Source of the DNA: an uncultured Clostridia bacterium | GTDB taxonomy: Bacteria; Bacillota; Clostridia; TANB77; CAG-508 | NCBI GenBank assembly: GCA_947627595.1 | Contig: CANQWQ010000003.1 | Location: forward strand, 18,024-82,023 | DNA: 64,000 bases | Direction: 5' to 3' | Part shown: in pieces, positions 27,476 to 36,566 of the stretch | Position numbering within the stretch: the first letter of the stretch is position 1 | Layout of the letters: every line of letters begins with the position of its first letter | The notes under the pieces: generated by a model | What the model was told of the DNA's origin: nothing | Seen by the model: only the letters and a program-made list of their open reading frames with translations | Database searches by the model: none | Program-made: the position numbers and the translations under genes

Positions 27476-30400
27476 ATGGAAGATTTAATACAATACGTCA
27501 GAAGTACTTTTGATGAAAAAACTCTAAAAATTGTTAATTTTATAGAAAGAGCGAATTTGCTCATTTCAGAAATGAAAGTTGATCAAGTAAAAGAAGGTGA
27601 CAAGTTTGTTAATAAACAATCGCCAAACATAATTGAACTTTCATATTTAAGACTTTGTGATGATGATCCAGATTTTAATCACAATATGATGGGTGAGATA
27701 TTTTTACATTATTTAGAATATATTTTAAGAGATGCTAGAGCTAATTGGAGAATAGATACAAATCGCTTAAATCAAGAATTAAACGGAAAATGTAATTATT
27801 GCAATATTAGTTTAAACTGTTGTCCAATGAAAGCTTTAGGATATATTAAAAAATGCATTAGAGATTCTAATATAAATGAACAAGTATTTTTCTATAATTT
27901 AATGCAAGAAATAGACCCTGAAATTGAGGGAAAAAATGACGAAAAAGAAGCAGATAATATTGCTGAGAAAATTCTATATTTATGCAAAACACCACTTGAT
28001 ATACGAGGTGCTGAATTTTTGCTTGATACAAAAGCTGTTAGAATTACTGGAAAAGATTATGGAAAAATTTATTATAAAACAATTGATTTTGAGCTAAAGA
28101 AAGTTTCATTTATAAATAATTTATATGATTATTTCTGTGATGATAGCGGAATTAACGGAAGTTTTGATATTGCTGATCCAAAAATTTCTACAGGATATTC
28201 TTATATGTTTGATCATAATCCAGCTGAACTTGCGGTTGCAATCAAAGATTTATCAGATACTTCAAAGGTTAATTATCATCTTGTATTTAATAAAATATAT
28301 TCTAAATTAGGTAAATTTGAAAACATTTCAAAACTTGCTTATTACAATGAATATATGAATAAATTAGATGTTTCATTAGATAATAATGAAGCTATAACTA
28401 AGGATATAAAAGAAGTTTTGACATATATTAGAAATTACGATAAAAACGCAAAACTTCCTTATATAAAATTTGATTTTCTAATTTATACTAAAAATTCTCA
28501 AATTTTAGATAATATTGTTTCAATTTTAAATAAATATTGTAGAACTTATAATTATCTATCAAACAAAACTATTGTGTATGTTGATGTTGAGAGATTTATC
28601 ATGAGAGCAAAAGATAGTTATGATGTTATATGTCAATTAGAAAGATTATATAATGATAATGATTTTGTTGTTTTTGCAAACATAGATAAAGCTACAAATA
28701 TTAATGAATATAGATTAGAAGCATTTTTCCAAATGATTCCAAAACTTTATGATAGAAATAGAAGATCAATTACAATTTTTAGTGGAGATAGAAAAGTTTT
28801 AGAAGACTTGATTAGAAAATATGATAGTGTTACAGCAATGTTTAATCATGTTATAGATACTGGATGTTACGAGGCAGAAATAATTAAAGATAAACTTTGT
28901 AAGAGAATTAAGAAAGTTGGAAATTTGTCTAGTTTAGCTAGAGATAAAATTAGCGAATATGTTGATAAAAATTATAAACAGGGATCTCAAAATGAGGCAG
29001 AGTTTATAGATAAAGCATATCAAGATATTGTTTTTGATAAGTTTAAATCAGAATATGAAAATGAAGATATAAGGCCTGAAAATATAGAAGTAGAGACTAA
29101 TGGACCAAAATTAGAAGATGCTTTAGAAAAACTTAATAAATTAGTTGGACTTACTGAAGTAAAAGCAAAAGTAAATGAAATTATGAAATACTTAGAATAT
29201 CAACGAAAAATAGGTGAGCCACAAAATATTAATTGTAATATGGTGTTTAAAGGAAACACTGGAACTGGAAAAACTATAGTTACTAAAGTTATGGCTGAGA
29301 TTCTACACGCAATGGGAATTATTAGAACAAACAAAGTTATTGAAGTTAGTGGAAAAGATTTAATCGGAAGCCATTTAGGTGAAACTGCTCCAAAAACTGG
29401 AAAAATTGTTAAAAACGCAGTTGATGGAATTTTAGTTATAGATGAAGCAAATACAATTATGGCTAGTAAAGGAAACGCAGATTATCCAATTGAGGCTGTT
29501 ACAACACTTTGCGAGGGGATAGATAGATATAAAGATAGCTTGGTTGTTATTCTTTCAGGTGATACAAAAGAGATGAGTGTATTTATGTCAAAATATCCAA
29601 ACCTTGCTGCTAGAATGGGCTTCGAGATTGGATTTGATGATTTTACAGTTCCTGAATTAATTGAAATCTTTAAATCAAAACTTGATGAAAAAGGCTATAC
29701 TATTGAAGAAGATGCTTTAAAGAGAGTTACTAAAAATGTTGAAAGAGCTAAGATTGCTAGAAACTTTGGAAACGCTAGATATATAGATAATTTGTTAGAA
29801 AAAATTTATTTAGCACATGCTTGTGCTGATAAGCAAGATGACAAAAACCTTAAAAATATAGTAATTCAAGATATTGAAAAAGTTGAAAATTCTAATATAG
29901 ATAGAGACAAAACTGTTGATGATATTTTGAAAGAACTAAACTCATTAATAGGACTTAAAGATATTAAAAATGTTATAGATGGCTTTGTATCAGTTCTTGA
30001 ATTTAATAAAAAGTTAAATCGTAAAACAGATTTTAATATGCACATGATTTTTAAAGGTAATGCCGGAACTGGTAAAACTACAGTTGCAAGATTAATAGCA
30101 AATATTTATTATTCACTTGGATATATAAATAAAAATAAAGTTGTTGAAGTTCAAAGTCAAGACTTAATTGCTGAATGGTTAGGACAAACTGGACCTAAGA
30201 CTCAAGCTGTTATTGAATCAGCTTTAGATGGAGTTTTATTTATAGATGAAGCATATTCTTTAATGGAACATAGAGGTTCAAATGCTAGTTATACTGCTGA
30301 AGCAATTGCAACATTGCTTAAAGCTATGGAAGATTATAAAGGAAGATTAATAGTAATCTTTGCAGGATATACTGAAGAAATGATGCAATTTAGAGATTTG

Positions 30401-30736
30401 AACCCAGGTTTAAAATCAAGGATTGGATTTGAGCTTACTTTTACTGATTATACAGTTGATGAGCTTATTCAAATATTTGAAAAGAAAGTTCATGATCAAG
30501 AATTAGAAGTTGATAAAAAAGCTTTAAATAAAGTTAAAAAGATTCTTGAAGAAGCTAAGAAAGTTGAAAACTTTGGTAATGGACGTTTTGTTGATAATAT
30601 GGTTCAAAAGGTTATTATTGAACATGCAAAACGTATGAAAAATGAAGAAAAAATTGAGGTATTAAAGCTAATTACAGAAGAAGATATTTCAAGTGATATC
30701 AAACCAGAGCGTTCAAAAAATAAAATAGGATTTTAA
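27476..30736 (+). CDS. SpoVK-like protein with two AAA+ domains
   Basis: The product has 1086 aa. The N-terminal part of about 550 residues is unfamiliar and holds a Cys cluster CNYCNISLNCCPM near residue 105. Two CbxX/CfxQ-type AAA+ ATPase domains follow. The first has Walker A GNTGTGKT (about residue 590) and Walker B ILVIDEANTI; the second has GNAGTGKT (about residue 860) and VLFIDEAYSL. Each is preceded by the family lead-in LNKLVGLTEVK or LNSLIGLKDIK. SpoVK of Bacillus has one such domain and is needed for spore maturation, so a sporulation role is inferred. The ATG at 27476 follows GGAGA. Confidence 0.75.
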   Translation: MEDLIQYVRSTFDEKTLKIVNFIERANLLISEMKVDQVKEGDKFVNKQSPNIIELSYLRLCDDDPDFNHNMMGEIFLHYLEYILRDARANWRIDTNRLNQELNGKCNYCNISLNCCPMKALGYIKKCIRDSNINEQVFFYNLMQEIDPEIEGKNDEKEADNIAEKILYLCKTPLDIRGAEFLLDTKAVRITGKDYGKIYYKTIDFELKKVSFINNLYDYFCDDSGINGSFDIADPKISTGYSYMFDHNPAELAVAIKDLSDTSKVNYHLVFNKIYSKLGKFENISKLAYYNEYMNKLDVSLDNNEAITKDIKEVLTYIRNYDKNAKLPYIKFDFLIYTKNSQILDNIVSILNKYCRTYNYLSNKTIVYVDVERFIMRAKDSYDVICQLERLYNDNDFVVFANIDKATNINEYRLEAFFQMIPKLYDRNRRSITIFSGDRKVLEDLIRKYDSVTAMFNHVIDTGCYEAEIIKDKLCKRIKKVGNLSSLARDKISEYVDKNYKQGSQNEAEFIDKAYQDIVFDKFKSEYENEDIRPENIEVETNGPKLEDALEKLNKLVGLTEVKAKVNEIMKYLEYQRKIGEPQNINCNMVFKGNTGTGKTIVTKVMAEILHAMGIIRTNKVIEVSGKDLIGSHLGETAPKTGKIVKNAVDGILVIDEANTIMASKGNADYPIEAVTTLCEGIDRYKDSLVVILSGDTKEMSVFMSKYPNLAARMGFEIGFDDFTVPELIEIFKSKLDEKGYTIEEDALKRVTKNVERAKIARNFGNARYIDNLLEKIYLAHACADKQDDKNLKNIVIQDIEKVENSNIDRDKTVDDILKELNSLIGLKDIKNVIDGFVSVLEFNKKLNRKTDFNMHMIFKGNAGTGKTTVARLIANIYYSLGYINKNKVVEVQSQDLIAEWLGQTGPKTQAVIESALDGVLFIDEAYSLMEHRGSNASYTAEAIATLLKAMEDYKGRLIVIFAGYTEEMMQFRDLNPGLKSRIGFELTFTDYTVDELIQIFEKKVHDQELEVDKKALNKVKKILEEAKKVENFGNGRFVDNMVQKVIIEHAKRMKNEEKIEVLKLITEEDISSDIKPERSKNKIGF

Positions 30737-30740
30737 AAAA

Positions 30741-30769
30741 TGGGAAAAGGGGACAGTCCCCTTTTCCCA
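30741..30769. repeat. palindromic intergenic repeat, copy 2
   Basis: A perfect 14+1+14 palindrome with arms TGGGAAAAGGGGAC and its complement, placed just after the stop of the AAA+ gene. It may double as its terminator. Confidence 0.85.
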
Positions 30770-30794
30770 AAATTTAAAATTCACAAAAAAATCA

Positions 30795-30821
30795 TTGAAA
30801 ATTGTGAGAAAATGTTATAAT
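30795..30821 (+). promoter_or_regulatory. promoter for ppaC, extended -10 type
   Basis: TTGAAA, a 15-bp spacer ending in TGT, then TATAAT. A near copy precedes miaB at 48902. Confidence 0.55.
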
Positions 30822-30857
30822 ATGTAATTGAATTTAAACAAGAAAGGAACAAAGAAA

Positions 30858-31781
30858 ATGGATAAAACTTATATTTTTGGACATAAAAATCCAGATACAG
30901 ATAGTATTACTTCAAGTTTAGTTATGGCTAATTTAGAAACAAAATTGGGAAATAATGCTGAAACTTATGCTTTAGGAACACCTAATAAAGAAACTGAATA
31001 TGTTTTAAATTATTTAGGAATAGAAGCTCCTAAAGTTTTAAATGATGGGGATGTTCCAGATGGAGCTAATGTTATTTTAGTTGATCACAATAACCCAGAA
31101 GAATCAATTCCAAATTTAGATAATGTTAATATTTTAAAAATAGTTGATCATCACTGTGTTAAAGTTTCAACATCATATCCATTATATTATAGAGCAGAGC
31201 CAGTTGGTTGTACAGAAACTGTTATGTATAAATTATATAAAGAAAATGGCGTAGAAATCGACAAAAAGATTGCTACATTAATGTTATCAGCAATAATCTC
31301 TGATACACTTTTATTAAAATCTCCAACTTGCACTGAAGAAGATGTTAACGCTGTTAAAGATTTAGCTAAAATTGCTGGAATTGATTATGAAAGCTATGGT
31401 TTAGAGATGTTAAAAGCTGGAACAGATTTAAGTTCATTTACTACTGAAGAAATTTTATCTTTAGATGCAAAACAAACATCTTTAAAAGATGTTAAAGTTA
31501 TTATAAATCAAGTAAATACTGCTTCAATTCCAGAAGTTATGAAATTAAAAGCAGATTTAGAAGCTGGAATGAAAAAAGAAATTGAATCAAAAGGTTTAGA
31601 TTTGTTTATGCTATTAATTACAGATATTGTAAATAGCAACTCACAAGTTATTGCACTTGGAAAGAGAGCAGATTTAGTTGAAAAATCTTATGGAGTTAAA
31701 TTAGAAGACAATACAGCTTTATTAAAAGGCGTTGTTTCTAGAAAGAAACAAGTTATACCAATTATGACTGAAAATGCGTAA
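30858..31781 (+). CDS. ppaC: manganese-dependent inorganic pyrophosphatase
   Basis: A 307-aa family II (DHH) pyrophosphatase hydrolysing PPi to phosphate. Metal ligands: FGHKNPDTDS, VDHNNPEES and the DHH motif VDHHCV. The C-terminal DHHA2 domain ends in the substrate-binding SRKKQVIP. The ATG at 30858 is chosen for GAAAGGA about 10 nt upstream; the frame extends back to 30828 without a better site. Confidence 0.95.
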   Translation: MDKTYIFGHKNPDTDSITSSLVMANLETKLGNNAETYALGTPNKETEYVLNYLGIEAPKVLNDGDVPDGANVILVDHNNPEESIPNLDNVNILKIVDHHCVKVSTSYPLYYRAEPVGCTETVMYKLYKENGVEIDKKIATLMLSAIISDTLLLKSPTCTEEDVNAVKDLAKIAGIDYESYGLEMLKAGTDLSSFTTEEILSLDAKQTSLKDVKVIINQVNTASIPEVMKLKADLEAGMKKEIESKGLDLFMLLITDIVNSNSQVIALGKRADLVEKSYGVKLEDNTALLKGVVSRKKQVIPIMTENA

Positions 31782-31789
31782 AAAATCTC

Positions 31790-31818
31790 TTGCAAATAAT
31801 CTAGCTTACTGATAAAAT
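31790..31818 (+). promoter_or_regulatory. promoter for hpf
   Basis: TTGCAA, a 17-bp spacer and TAAAAT. Confidence 0.6.
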
Positions 31819-31856
31819 GTAAGTGTAAAATAGCAAAAAAGAAAGGGGAAGTTGTT

Positions 31857-32393
31857 ATGGTAAATTTAACAATAACTGACAAAGATTTAAAGGCTACAGA
31901 GGCAATTAAAGATTACATTGAAGAAAAATTAACTAGAATTGAAAAATATTATGGTGATGAAGAAATTCTAGCTAATGTAAAAACAAAAGCAGAAAGAAAC
32001 AATCAAATAGCTGAAATGTATATTTCTGTAGGTGGCAATTCTTTCAAGGCTGTAACTGAAGATAGAGATTTATATGCATCAATAGATAAAGATATAGATA
32101 TAATAGAAGGTCAAATTAGAAAAGCAAAAACTAAAAAAGAAAAAATGCAAAAAGAAAATTCAATAAAACAAATTACTATCACAGGTGAAGAAGAGGTTGG
32201 AATTGAAGACGAAGTTCTAAAAACTTTACATTATGAAATTAAACCAATGTCTGTTGAAGATGCTAAAATAGTTTTAAAAGAAAAACAAAATAGCTTATTC
32301 TTACCATTTGTTGATACTGATAGTAAAAAGGTTTGCGTTATTTATAAATTAAATGATGGAAAGAATTTCGGAATAGTTGAACCAGAAGCTTAA
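31857..32393 (+). CDS. hpf: ribosome hibernation promoting factor, long form
   Basis: The product has 178 aa. The N-terminal domain binds the 30S decoding site (KATEAIKDYIEEKLTRIEKY). The C-terminal dimerisation domain (about residues 125-178, VLKTLHYEIKPMSVEDA, KVCVIYKLNDGKNFGIVEP) is what makes 100S dimers in Firmicutes. Monocistronic, just upstream of the spoIIA operon. Confidence 0.93.
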   Translation: MVNLTITDKDLKATEAIKDYIEEKLTRIEKYYGDEEILANVKTKAERNNQIAEMYISVGGNSFKAVTEDRDLYASIDKDIDIIEGQIRKAKTKKEKMQKENSIKQITITGEEEVGIEDEVLKTLHYEIKPMSVEDAKIVLKEKQNSLFLPFVDTDSKKVCVIYKLNDGKNFGIVEPEA

Positions 32394-32394
32394 G

Positions 32395-32401
32395 TTCGAC
32401 A
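32395..32401 (+). promoter_or_regulatory. Spo0A box
   Basis: TTCGACA is an exact match to the 0A-box core. It lies 158 bp before spoIIAA and about 20 bp upstream of a SigH-like promoter. In Bacillus the spoIIA operon is activated by Spo0A~P and SigH. Confidence 0.6.
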
Positions 32402-32419
32402 AAACTAGTGGTTTTTCTC

Positions 32420-32450
32420 TGAGGGAAAAGCTTAAAGATTTATCGAATAT
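32420..32450 (+). promoter_or_regulatory. SigH-like promoter for spoIIA
   Basis: TGAGGGAAA (-35-like), a 13-bp spacer and ATCGAATAT (-10-like, with the GAAT core). One mismatch in the -35 AGGA core and a spacer slightly longer than usual. Confidence 0.45.
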
Positions 32451-32485
32451 AATATTAGCTTAGACAAAATAAATGTAGTTTTAAA

Positions 32486-32526
32486 AGAAGAAAGTTTTGA
32501 AAAGCTTTCTTCTTTTTGCGTTTTTT
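32486..32526 (+). terminator. terminator-like hairpin between the spoIIA promoter and spoIIAA
   Basis: AGAAGAAAG pairs with CTTTCTTCT, followed by a T-rich tail. It lies downstream of the putative SigH promoter, so it would attenuate the operon unless overridden. Confidence 0.6.
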
Positions 32527-32553
32527 AGAAGCAAATTTTAAGGAGGAGAAAAT

Positions 32554-32883
32554 ATGAAAGTTAATCATTATTTAGAAGAGAAAATTCTTGAAGTCTTTAT
32601 AACAGAAGAAATTGACCATCATACATCTTCTATTATGAGAACTAGACTTGATTATGAAATTTCGAGATTTAGACCCAAAAAAGTAGTAATCAATCTAGAA
32701 GGAGTGAAGTTTATGGATAGTGCAGGAATTGGCTTTTTGATAGGAAGATATAAAGTTGCTAAAGCTTTTGATGGAATTTTAGAAATCGAGAATGCAAGTG
32801 AGAAAATCATGAAAATCTTTGAAATGTCTGGACTTCCTAAAATCATTAAATTTAAAGAAAATAAGAAAGAAGAGGTTAGTTAA
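32554..32883 (+). CDS. spoIIAA: anti-anti-sigma factor SpoIIAA
   Basis: A 109-aa STAS-domain protein. [16 protein letters not shown] contains the serine phosphorylated by SpoIIAB. Dephosphorylated SpoIIAA frees SigF in the forespore. First gene of the spoIIAA-spoIIAB-sigF operon; GGAGGAG precedes the ATG. Confidence 0.96.
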   Translation: MKVNHYLEEKILEVFITEEIDHHTSSIMRTRLDYEISRFRPKKVVINLEGVKFMDSAGIGFLIGRYKVAKAFDGILEIENASEKIMKIFEMSGLPKIIKFKENKKEEVS

Positions 32884-32884
32884 T

Positions 32885-33319
32885 ATGGATAATTTAAAAA
32901 ATGAAATGAAATTAGAATTTTTAAGTAGATCTGTAAATGAAGCATTTGCAAGAGTTGCAGTAGCATCATTTGCTTCGCAGTTAGATCCAACGATTGAGGA
33001 ACTTGCTGATATAAAAACTTCTGTATCAGAGGCAGTTACAAATTCTATAATTCATGCTTATGACGGAAAAGATGGAATAATTAAAATACATAGTAGATTA
33101 TATGATAATGAAATTGAAATAGAAGTAATAGATACAGGAATGGGAATTGAAAATGTCGAAGAAGCAAGAACTCCGCTATTTACAACAAAAAGCAATTTAG
33201 AACGATCTGGAATGGGCTTTACGATTATGGAAAATTTTATGGATGAATTAAAAGTCGAATCTGTAAGTGGACTTGGAACAAAAGTCTATATGAAAAAATT
33301 GATTAAATCAAAAGAATAG
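32885..33319 (+). CDS. spoIIAB: anti-sigma F factor / serine kinase SpoIIAB
   Basis: A 144-aa GHKL-type kinase that holds SigF and phosphorylates SpoIIAA. ATP-binding motifs: [14 protein letters not shown] (N box), [14 protein letters not shown] (G1) and [17 protein letters not shown] (G2). The start is the ATG at 32885, 1 bp after the spoIIAA stop; the open frame inside spoIIAA is not coding. Confidence 0.96.
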   Translation: MDNLKNEMKLEFLSRSVNEAFARVAVASFASQLDPTIEELADIKTSVSEAVTNSIIHAYDGKDGIIKIHSRLYDNEIEIEVIDTGMGIENVEEARTPLFTTKSNLERSGMGFTIMENFMDELKVESVSGLGTKVYMKKLIKSKE

Positions 33320-33330
33320 GAGGCTTTTAA

Positions 33331-34044
33331 TTGGAAACAAATGAAAAAAATTTGATAATTAATGTACAATCCGGAAATCAAGAAGCTTTAGAAATTCTTA
33401 TAAAACAGAATAGCGGACTTATTTGGTGCATAGTTAAGCGCTATTATGGAAGAGGTTATGATTTAGAAGATTTATATCAAATAGGCTCAATTGGTTTTAT
33501 AAAAGCTGTAAAAAGATTTAATATTTGCTATGATTATAAACTTTCAACATTCGCGGTTCCGTATATAAACGGGGAAATTAAAAAGTTTATTAGAGATGAT
33601 GGAATGATAAAAGTTAGTAGACATGTTAAAGAGCTCAGTATAAAAATTAAAGAAATAGAAAAATATTATTTTTCTAAAAACGGAGAAAGTCTTACAGTAA
33701 AAGCATTAGCTAATATTTTGAATGAAACTGAAACTAATATAAAAAAAGCAATTGAAAGTGGAAGACAAGTTGAATCAATTAACGAAACATTTGCGGAAAA
33801 TGGAAAAGAGGAGAAAATTGAAAGAATTATTATTGATGATGATCAAAATAGAATTGTCGATAAAATCGTTGTAAATGATATAGTTAATAAGCTTTCTTTT
33901 AGAGATAAAACAATAATAAAGCTTAGATATTTTAAAGAAAAAACGCAGGTACAAGTTGCTGAAATTTTAGGGATTTCACAAGTTCAGGTTTCTAGAATAG
34001 AAAAGAAAATTTTAGATGATATGAAAGAAAAAATGGTCGGGTGA
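33331..34044 (+). CDS. sigF: forespore sigma factor SigF
   Basis: The product has 237 aa. Region 2: NSGLIWCIVKRYYGRGYD, DLYQIGSIGFIKAVKRF, and FAVPYINGEIKKFIRDDGMI. Region 4 ends TQVQVAEILGISQVQVSRI. The TTG start at 33331 is 7 nt after AGGAGG. It directs early forespore transcription and is third in the spoIIA operon. Confidence 0.95.
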   Translation: METNEKNLIINVQSGNQEALEILIKQNSGLIWCIVKRYYGRGYDLEDLYQIGSIGFIKAVKRFNICYDYKLSTFAVPYINGEIKKFIRDDGMIKVSRHVKELSIKIKEIEKYYFSKNGESLTVKALANILNETETNIKKAIESGRQVESINETFAENGKEEKIERIIIDDDQNRIVDKIVVNDIVNKLSFRDKTIIKLRYFKEKTQVQVAEILGISQVQVSRIEKKILDDMKEKMVG

Positions 34045-34050
34045 TTATAA

Positions 34051-35053
34051 TTGTTTAAAAAACTAAAAAAATTATTAATTTATATGTTTTTTATAACTAT
34101 ATTAGTAAAACTATTTGAAATAGCTTTTTTTAGTGAAAAAACTCCTGTAAGTTCAGAAAAAAACTTGCCAGAAAGAATTTTATATAAAGAATTTAATTAT
34201 GGAGATTATAAAACTGTAAAACTCTTACATACTAGTACAGGTGAAGTTGAAGAACTTCCATTAGATATTTATTTATATGGAGTTGTAAGTGGCGAAATGC
34301 CAGTAACTTTTGAAATCGAAGCTCTTAAAGCACAGGCAATTGTTGCTAGAACTTATACAATTTATCAAATGATGAATAACACAAAGCACAAAGACATTGG
34401 CGCTGATATTTGTGATAGTTCACTTTGTTGCCAGGCCTGGATTTCAAAGGAAAACAGAATGGCAAGATGGGATGAAAATTTAAGAGAAGAAAACTGGATA
34501 AAAATTGAAAATTCAGTAAACTCTACAATTGGAAAAGTAATTTTATATGAAGGCCAGCCAATCAGAGCATTTTTCCATAGTAATAGTGGTGGAATGACTG
34601 AAAGCTCAAAGTATGTTTGGGGTGGAGATTTTAGTTATCTTCAAGCAGTTGAAACAAGCGGGGAAGATGCATATTCTTCATATAAGTCAGAAGTAACAAT
34701 TTCAAAAGATGAACTTGTTGTTAAAATGAAAGAAAAATATTCTGATTTTGATATTGATTTTTCAAAAGATGACTGGATAAAAATCTTAGAAAATACTGAA
34801 ACATCTCGGAAGAGTTAGTAAATTAAAGGTAGGAAATAAAGTTTTATCAGGAACAGAAGCAAGAACAATTTTTGGCTTGAAATCAACAAAATTTGAGATT
34901 ACAATTGATGGAGATAAAATATATTTTTCAGTTTTAGGTTATGGTCATGGAGTTGGCTTAAGTCAATGTGGAAGTGACAGCCTTGCAAAACAGGGAAAGT
35001 CAGCAGAAGAAATTATTAAACATTATTTCAAAGATGTGGAAATTAGTGAATAA
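34051..35053 (+). CDS. spoIID: stage II sporulation protein D, read through one CGG +1 site
   Basis: Read as 333 aa. N-terminal membrane anchor (about residues 8-28), then the SpoIID domain: YLYGVVSGEMPVTFEIEALK, AQAIVARTYT, and FFHSNSGGMTESSKYVWGG. After the break at C34807 (TCT-C-GGA) it continues GRVSKLKVGNKVLSGTEAR to GYGHGVGLSQCGSDSLA, the conserved family end. 1003 bases minus 1 make 334 codons. SpoIID is a lytic transglycosylase needed for engulfment. It starts 6 bp after sigF and precedes spoIIQ. Confidence 0.93.
34807..34810 (+). other. CGGA +1 recoding site, spoIID
   Basis: TCT-C-GGA after codon 252. The zero frame stops three codons after the CGG. The shifted frame supplies the C-terminal third of the catalytic domain. 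Confidence 0.82.
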
Positions 35054-35102
35054 ATTTCTAAAAATAGTAAATACTTCTAATATAAATTAACAAGAGAAAG
35101 GA

Positions 35103-35897
35103 TTGATTTTAGAAGTGAATAGAATGGTTAATAATGAAAAAAATAAGAAATTTTTTATGATTGTGTTTTGGTTAACTTTTGCTGTTGCAATAGCGATATT
35201 TATAGGAATTTTTGTGTCAGTAAATAATAAATTTAAGGAAGCTTCAGAAATAGGTTTATTAACGATAAATACGACAGAATCAATTGTTCCAAATGAATCT
35301 GGAACACTTTCAGCAAGTTCAACTCAAGATAAAACTATAAATGGAGTAAGAAACATAGTTGCAAACTTAGTTACAGGCGGAATGACTGGAAATGTTTCAG
35401 CTGGAAAAATAACATCAGAAGAAACAGAACCAGAAACGTCAAAAGCTACTAGTAGTGTAATTGATGAACCAGAAGTAAAAGAGGATAAAGAACTTTCTTT
35501 TATTGCTCCAGTAGCTGGTGAGATAATAACTGATTTTGCAAAAGAAAGTTTAGTCTATTCTAAGACTTTGGATGAGTGGACAACACACTTAGGAATTGAT
35601 ATTAAAGCTGATAAGACAAGCAGTGTAGTAGCATCTGAAGATGGAGTTGTAAAAAGTGTTAAATCAGATCCAAGATATGGCTTAACAGTAATTTTATCTC
35701 ATGGAGATGGTTATGAAACATTATATGCAAACTTGCAAACTGCTGATTTTGTAAAAGAAGGTGATACAGTTTCTAAAAATCAAACAATAGGAACTGTTGG
35801 AGAAACTTCAAGCTTTGAAATCTCTGATCCACCACATTTACATTTTGAAATGTTTAAAGATGGAGAAAATGTAAACCCAACTACATTAATGAAATAG
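35103..35897 (+). CDS. spoIIQ: SpoIIQ-like M23 peptidase domain protein
   Basis: About 264 aa. One transmembrane helix near residues 19-38, a low-complexity Ser/Thr/Glu linker, then a LytM domain (about residues 135-262). Metal-site motifs THLGIDIKA and PPHLHFEMF are present, unlike Bacillus SpoIIQ, which lost them. It is the likely forespore half of the SpoIIQ-SpoIIIAH engulfment channel, as clostridial SpoIIQ genes sit next to spoIID. The exact start is uncertain: TTG 35103 touches the AAAGGA, while GTG 35115 or ATG 35124 are alternatives. Confidence 0.8.
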   Translation: MILEVNRMVNNEKNKKFFMIVFWLTFAVAIAIFIGIFVSVNNKFKEASEIGLLTINTTESIVPNESGTLSASSTQDKTINGVRNIVANLVTGGMTGNVSAGKITSEETEPETSKATSSVIDEPEVKEDKELSFIAPVAGEIITDFAKESLVYSKTLDEWTTHLGIDIKADKTSSVVASEDGVVKSVKSDPRYGLTVILSHGDGYETLYANLQTADFVKEGDTVSKNQTIGTVGETSSFEISDPPHLHFEMFKDGENVNPTTLMK

Positions 35898-35905
35898 ATA
35901 AATTA

Positions 35906-35934
35906 GATCCTGCCAAATTCGGCAGGATTTTTTC
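35906..35934 (+). terminator. terminator after spoIIQ
   Basis: ATCCTGCC pairs with GGCAGGAT, followed by TTTTTTC. Confidence 0.9.
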
Positions 35935-36008
35935 TTTGAATTTTTCCTTAAAGTGTAACTTTTTTAAAAATTTGCTTGTATAATTAAAAAAGATAAAAGG
36001 AGAAGAAA

Positions 36009-36566
36009 ATGGAAGAAGACAAAAGATTATATATGGAATTTTTAAATGGTAATCAAGCTTCTTTTGAAACAATTGTAGATAAATATATTCATAGAATAAT
36101 TTATTTTATTTTTGGTTTTGTAAAGAAATTTGATGTGGCTGAAGATCTAGCACAAGATGTTTTTGTTTATTTACTAGTAAATAAAGAAAACTATAATTTT
36201 GATTATAATTTAAAAACATATTTATATATGATTGCAAAATGCAGGGCTTTTAACTATTTAAATAAAATGAAAAAATTAAATGAATTATCTTTTGAAGATT
36301 ATCAAAATAGTGAAGAGATAGAAGAAATCGAAGAAATCGAAGAGAAAATATTTGACAATATAAGAGATAAAAATTTGCATGAAGCAATAATAAAATTGAA
36401 GCCAAAGCAAGCGAGAATTTTATATTTAGCAAAAATAGAAGAACTTAAAATTAAAGAGATTGCTGAAATACTTAATTTAAGTGAAAATGATGTAAAAATC
36501 TCTATACATAGAGGAATAAGAAAGCTTAAGAAAATAATAGGAGAGGAGGATGATTTATATGTATAA
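36009..36566 (+). CDS. ECF-type RNA polymerase sigma factor
   Basis: The product has 185 aa with sigma regions 2 (AEDLAQDVFVYLLVNKENY) and 4 (IKEIAEILNLSENDVKISIH, RGIRKLKKIIG) only, which defines an ECF sigma. Between them is an acidic linker with a tandem EEI triplet. It overlaps the next gene, a membrane protein that is its likely anti-sigma factor. AAAGGAG precedes the ATG. Confidence 0.88.
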   Translation: MEEDKRLYMEFLNGNQASFETIVDKYIHRIIYFIFGFVKKFDVAEDLAQDVFVYLLVNKENYNFDYNLKTYLYMIAKCRAFNYLNKMKKLNELSFEDYQNSEEIEEIEEIEEKIFDNIRDKNLHEAIIKLKPKQARILYLAKIEELKIKEIAEILNLSENDVKISIHRGIRKLKKIIGEEDDLYV

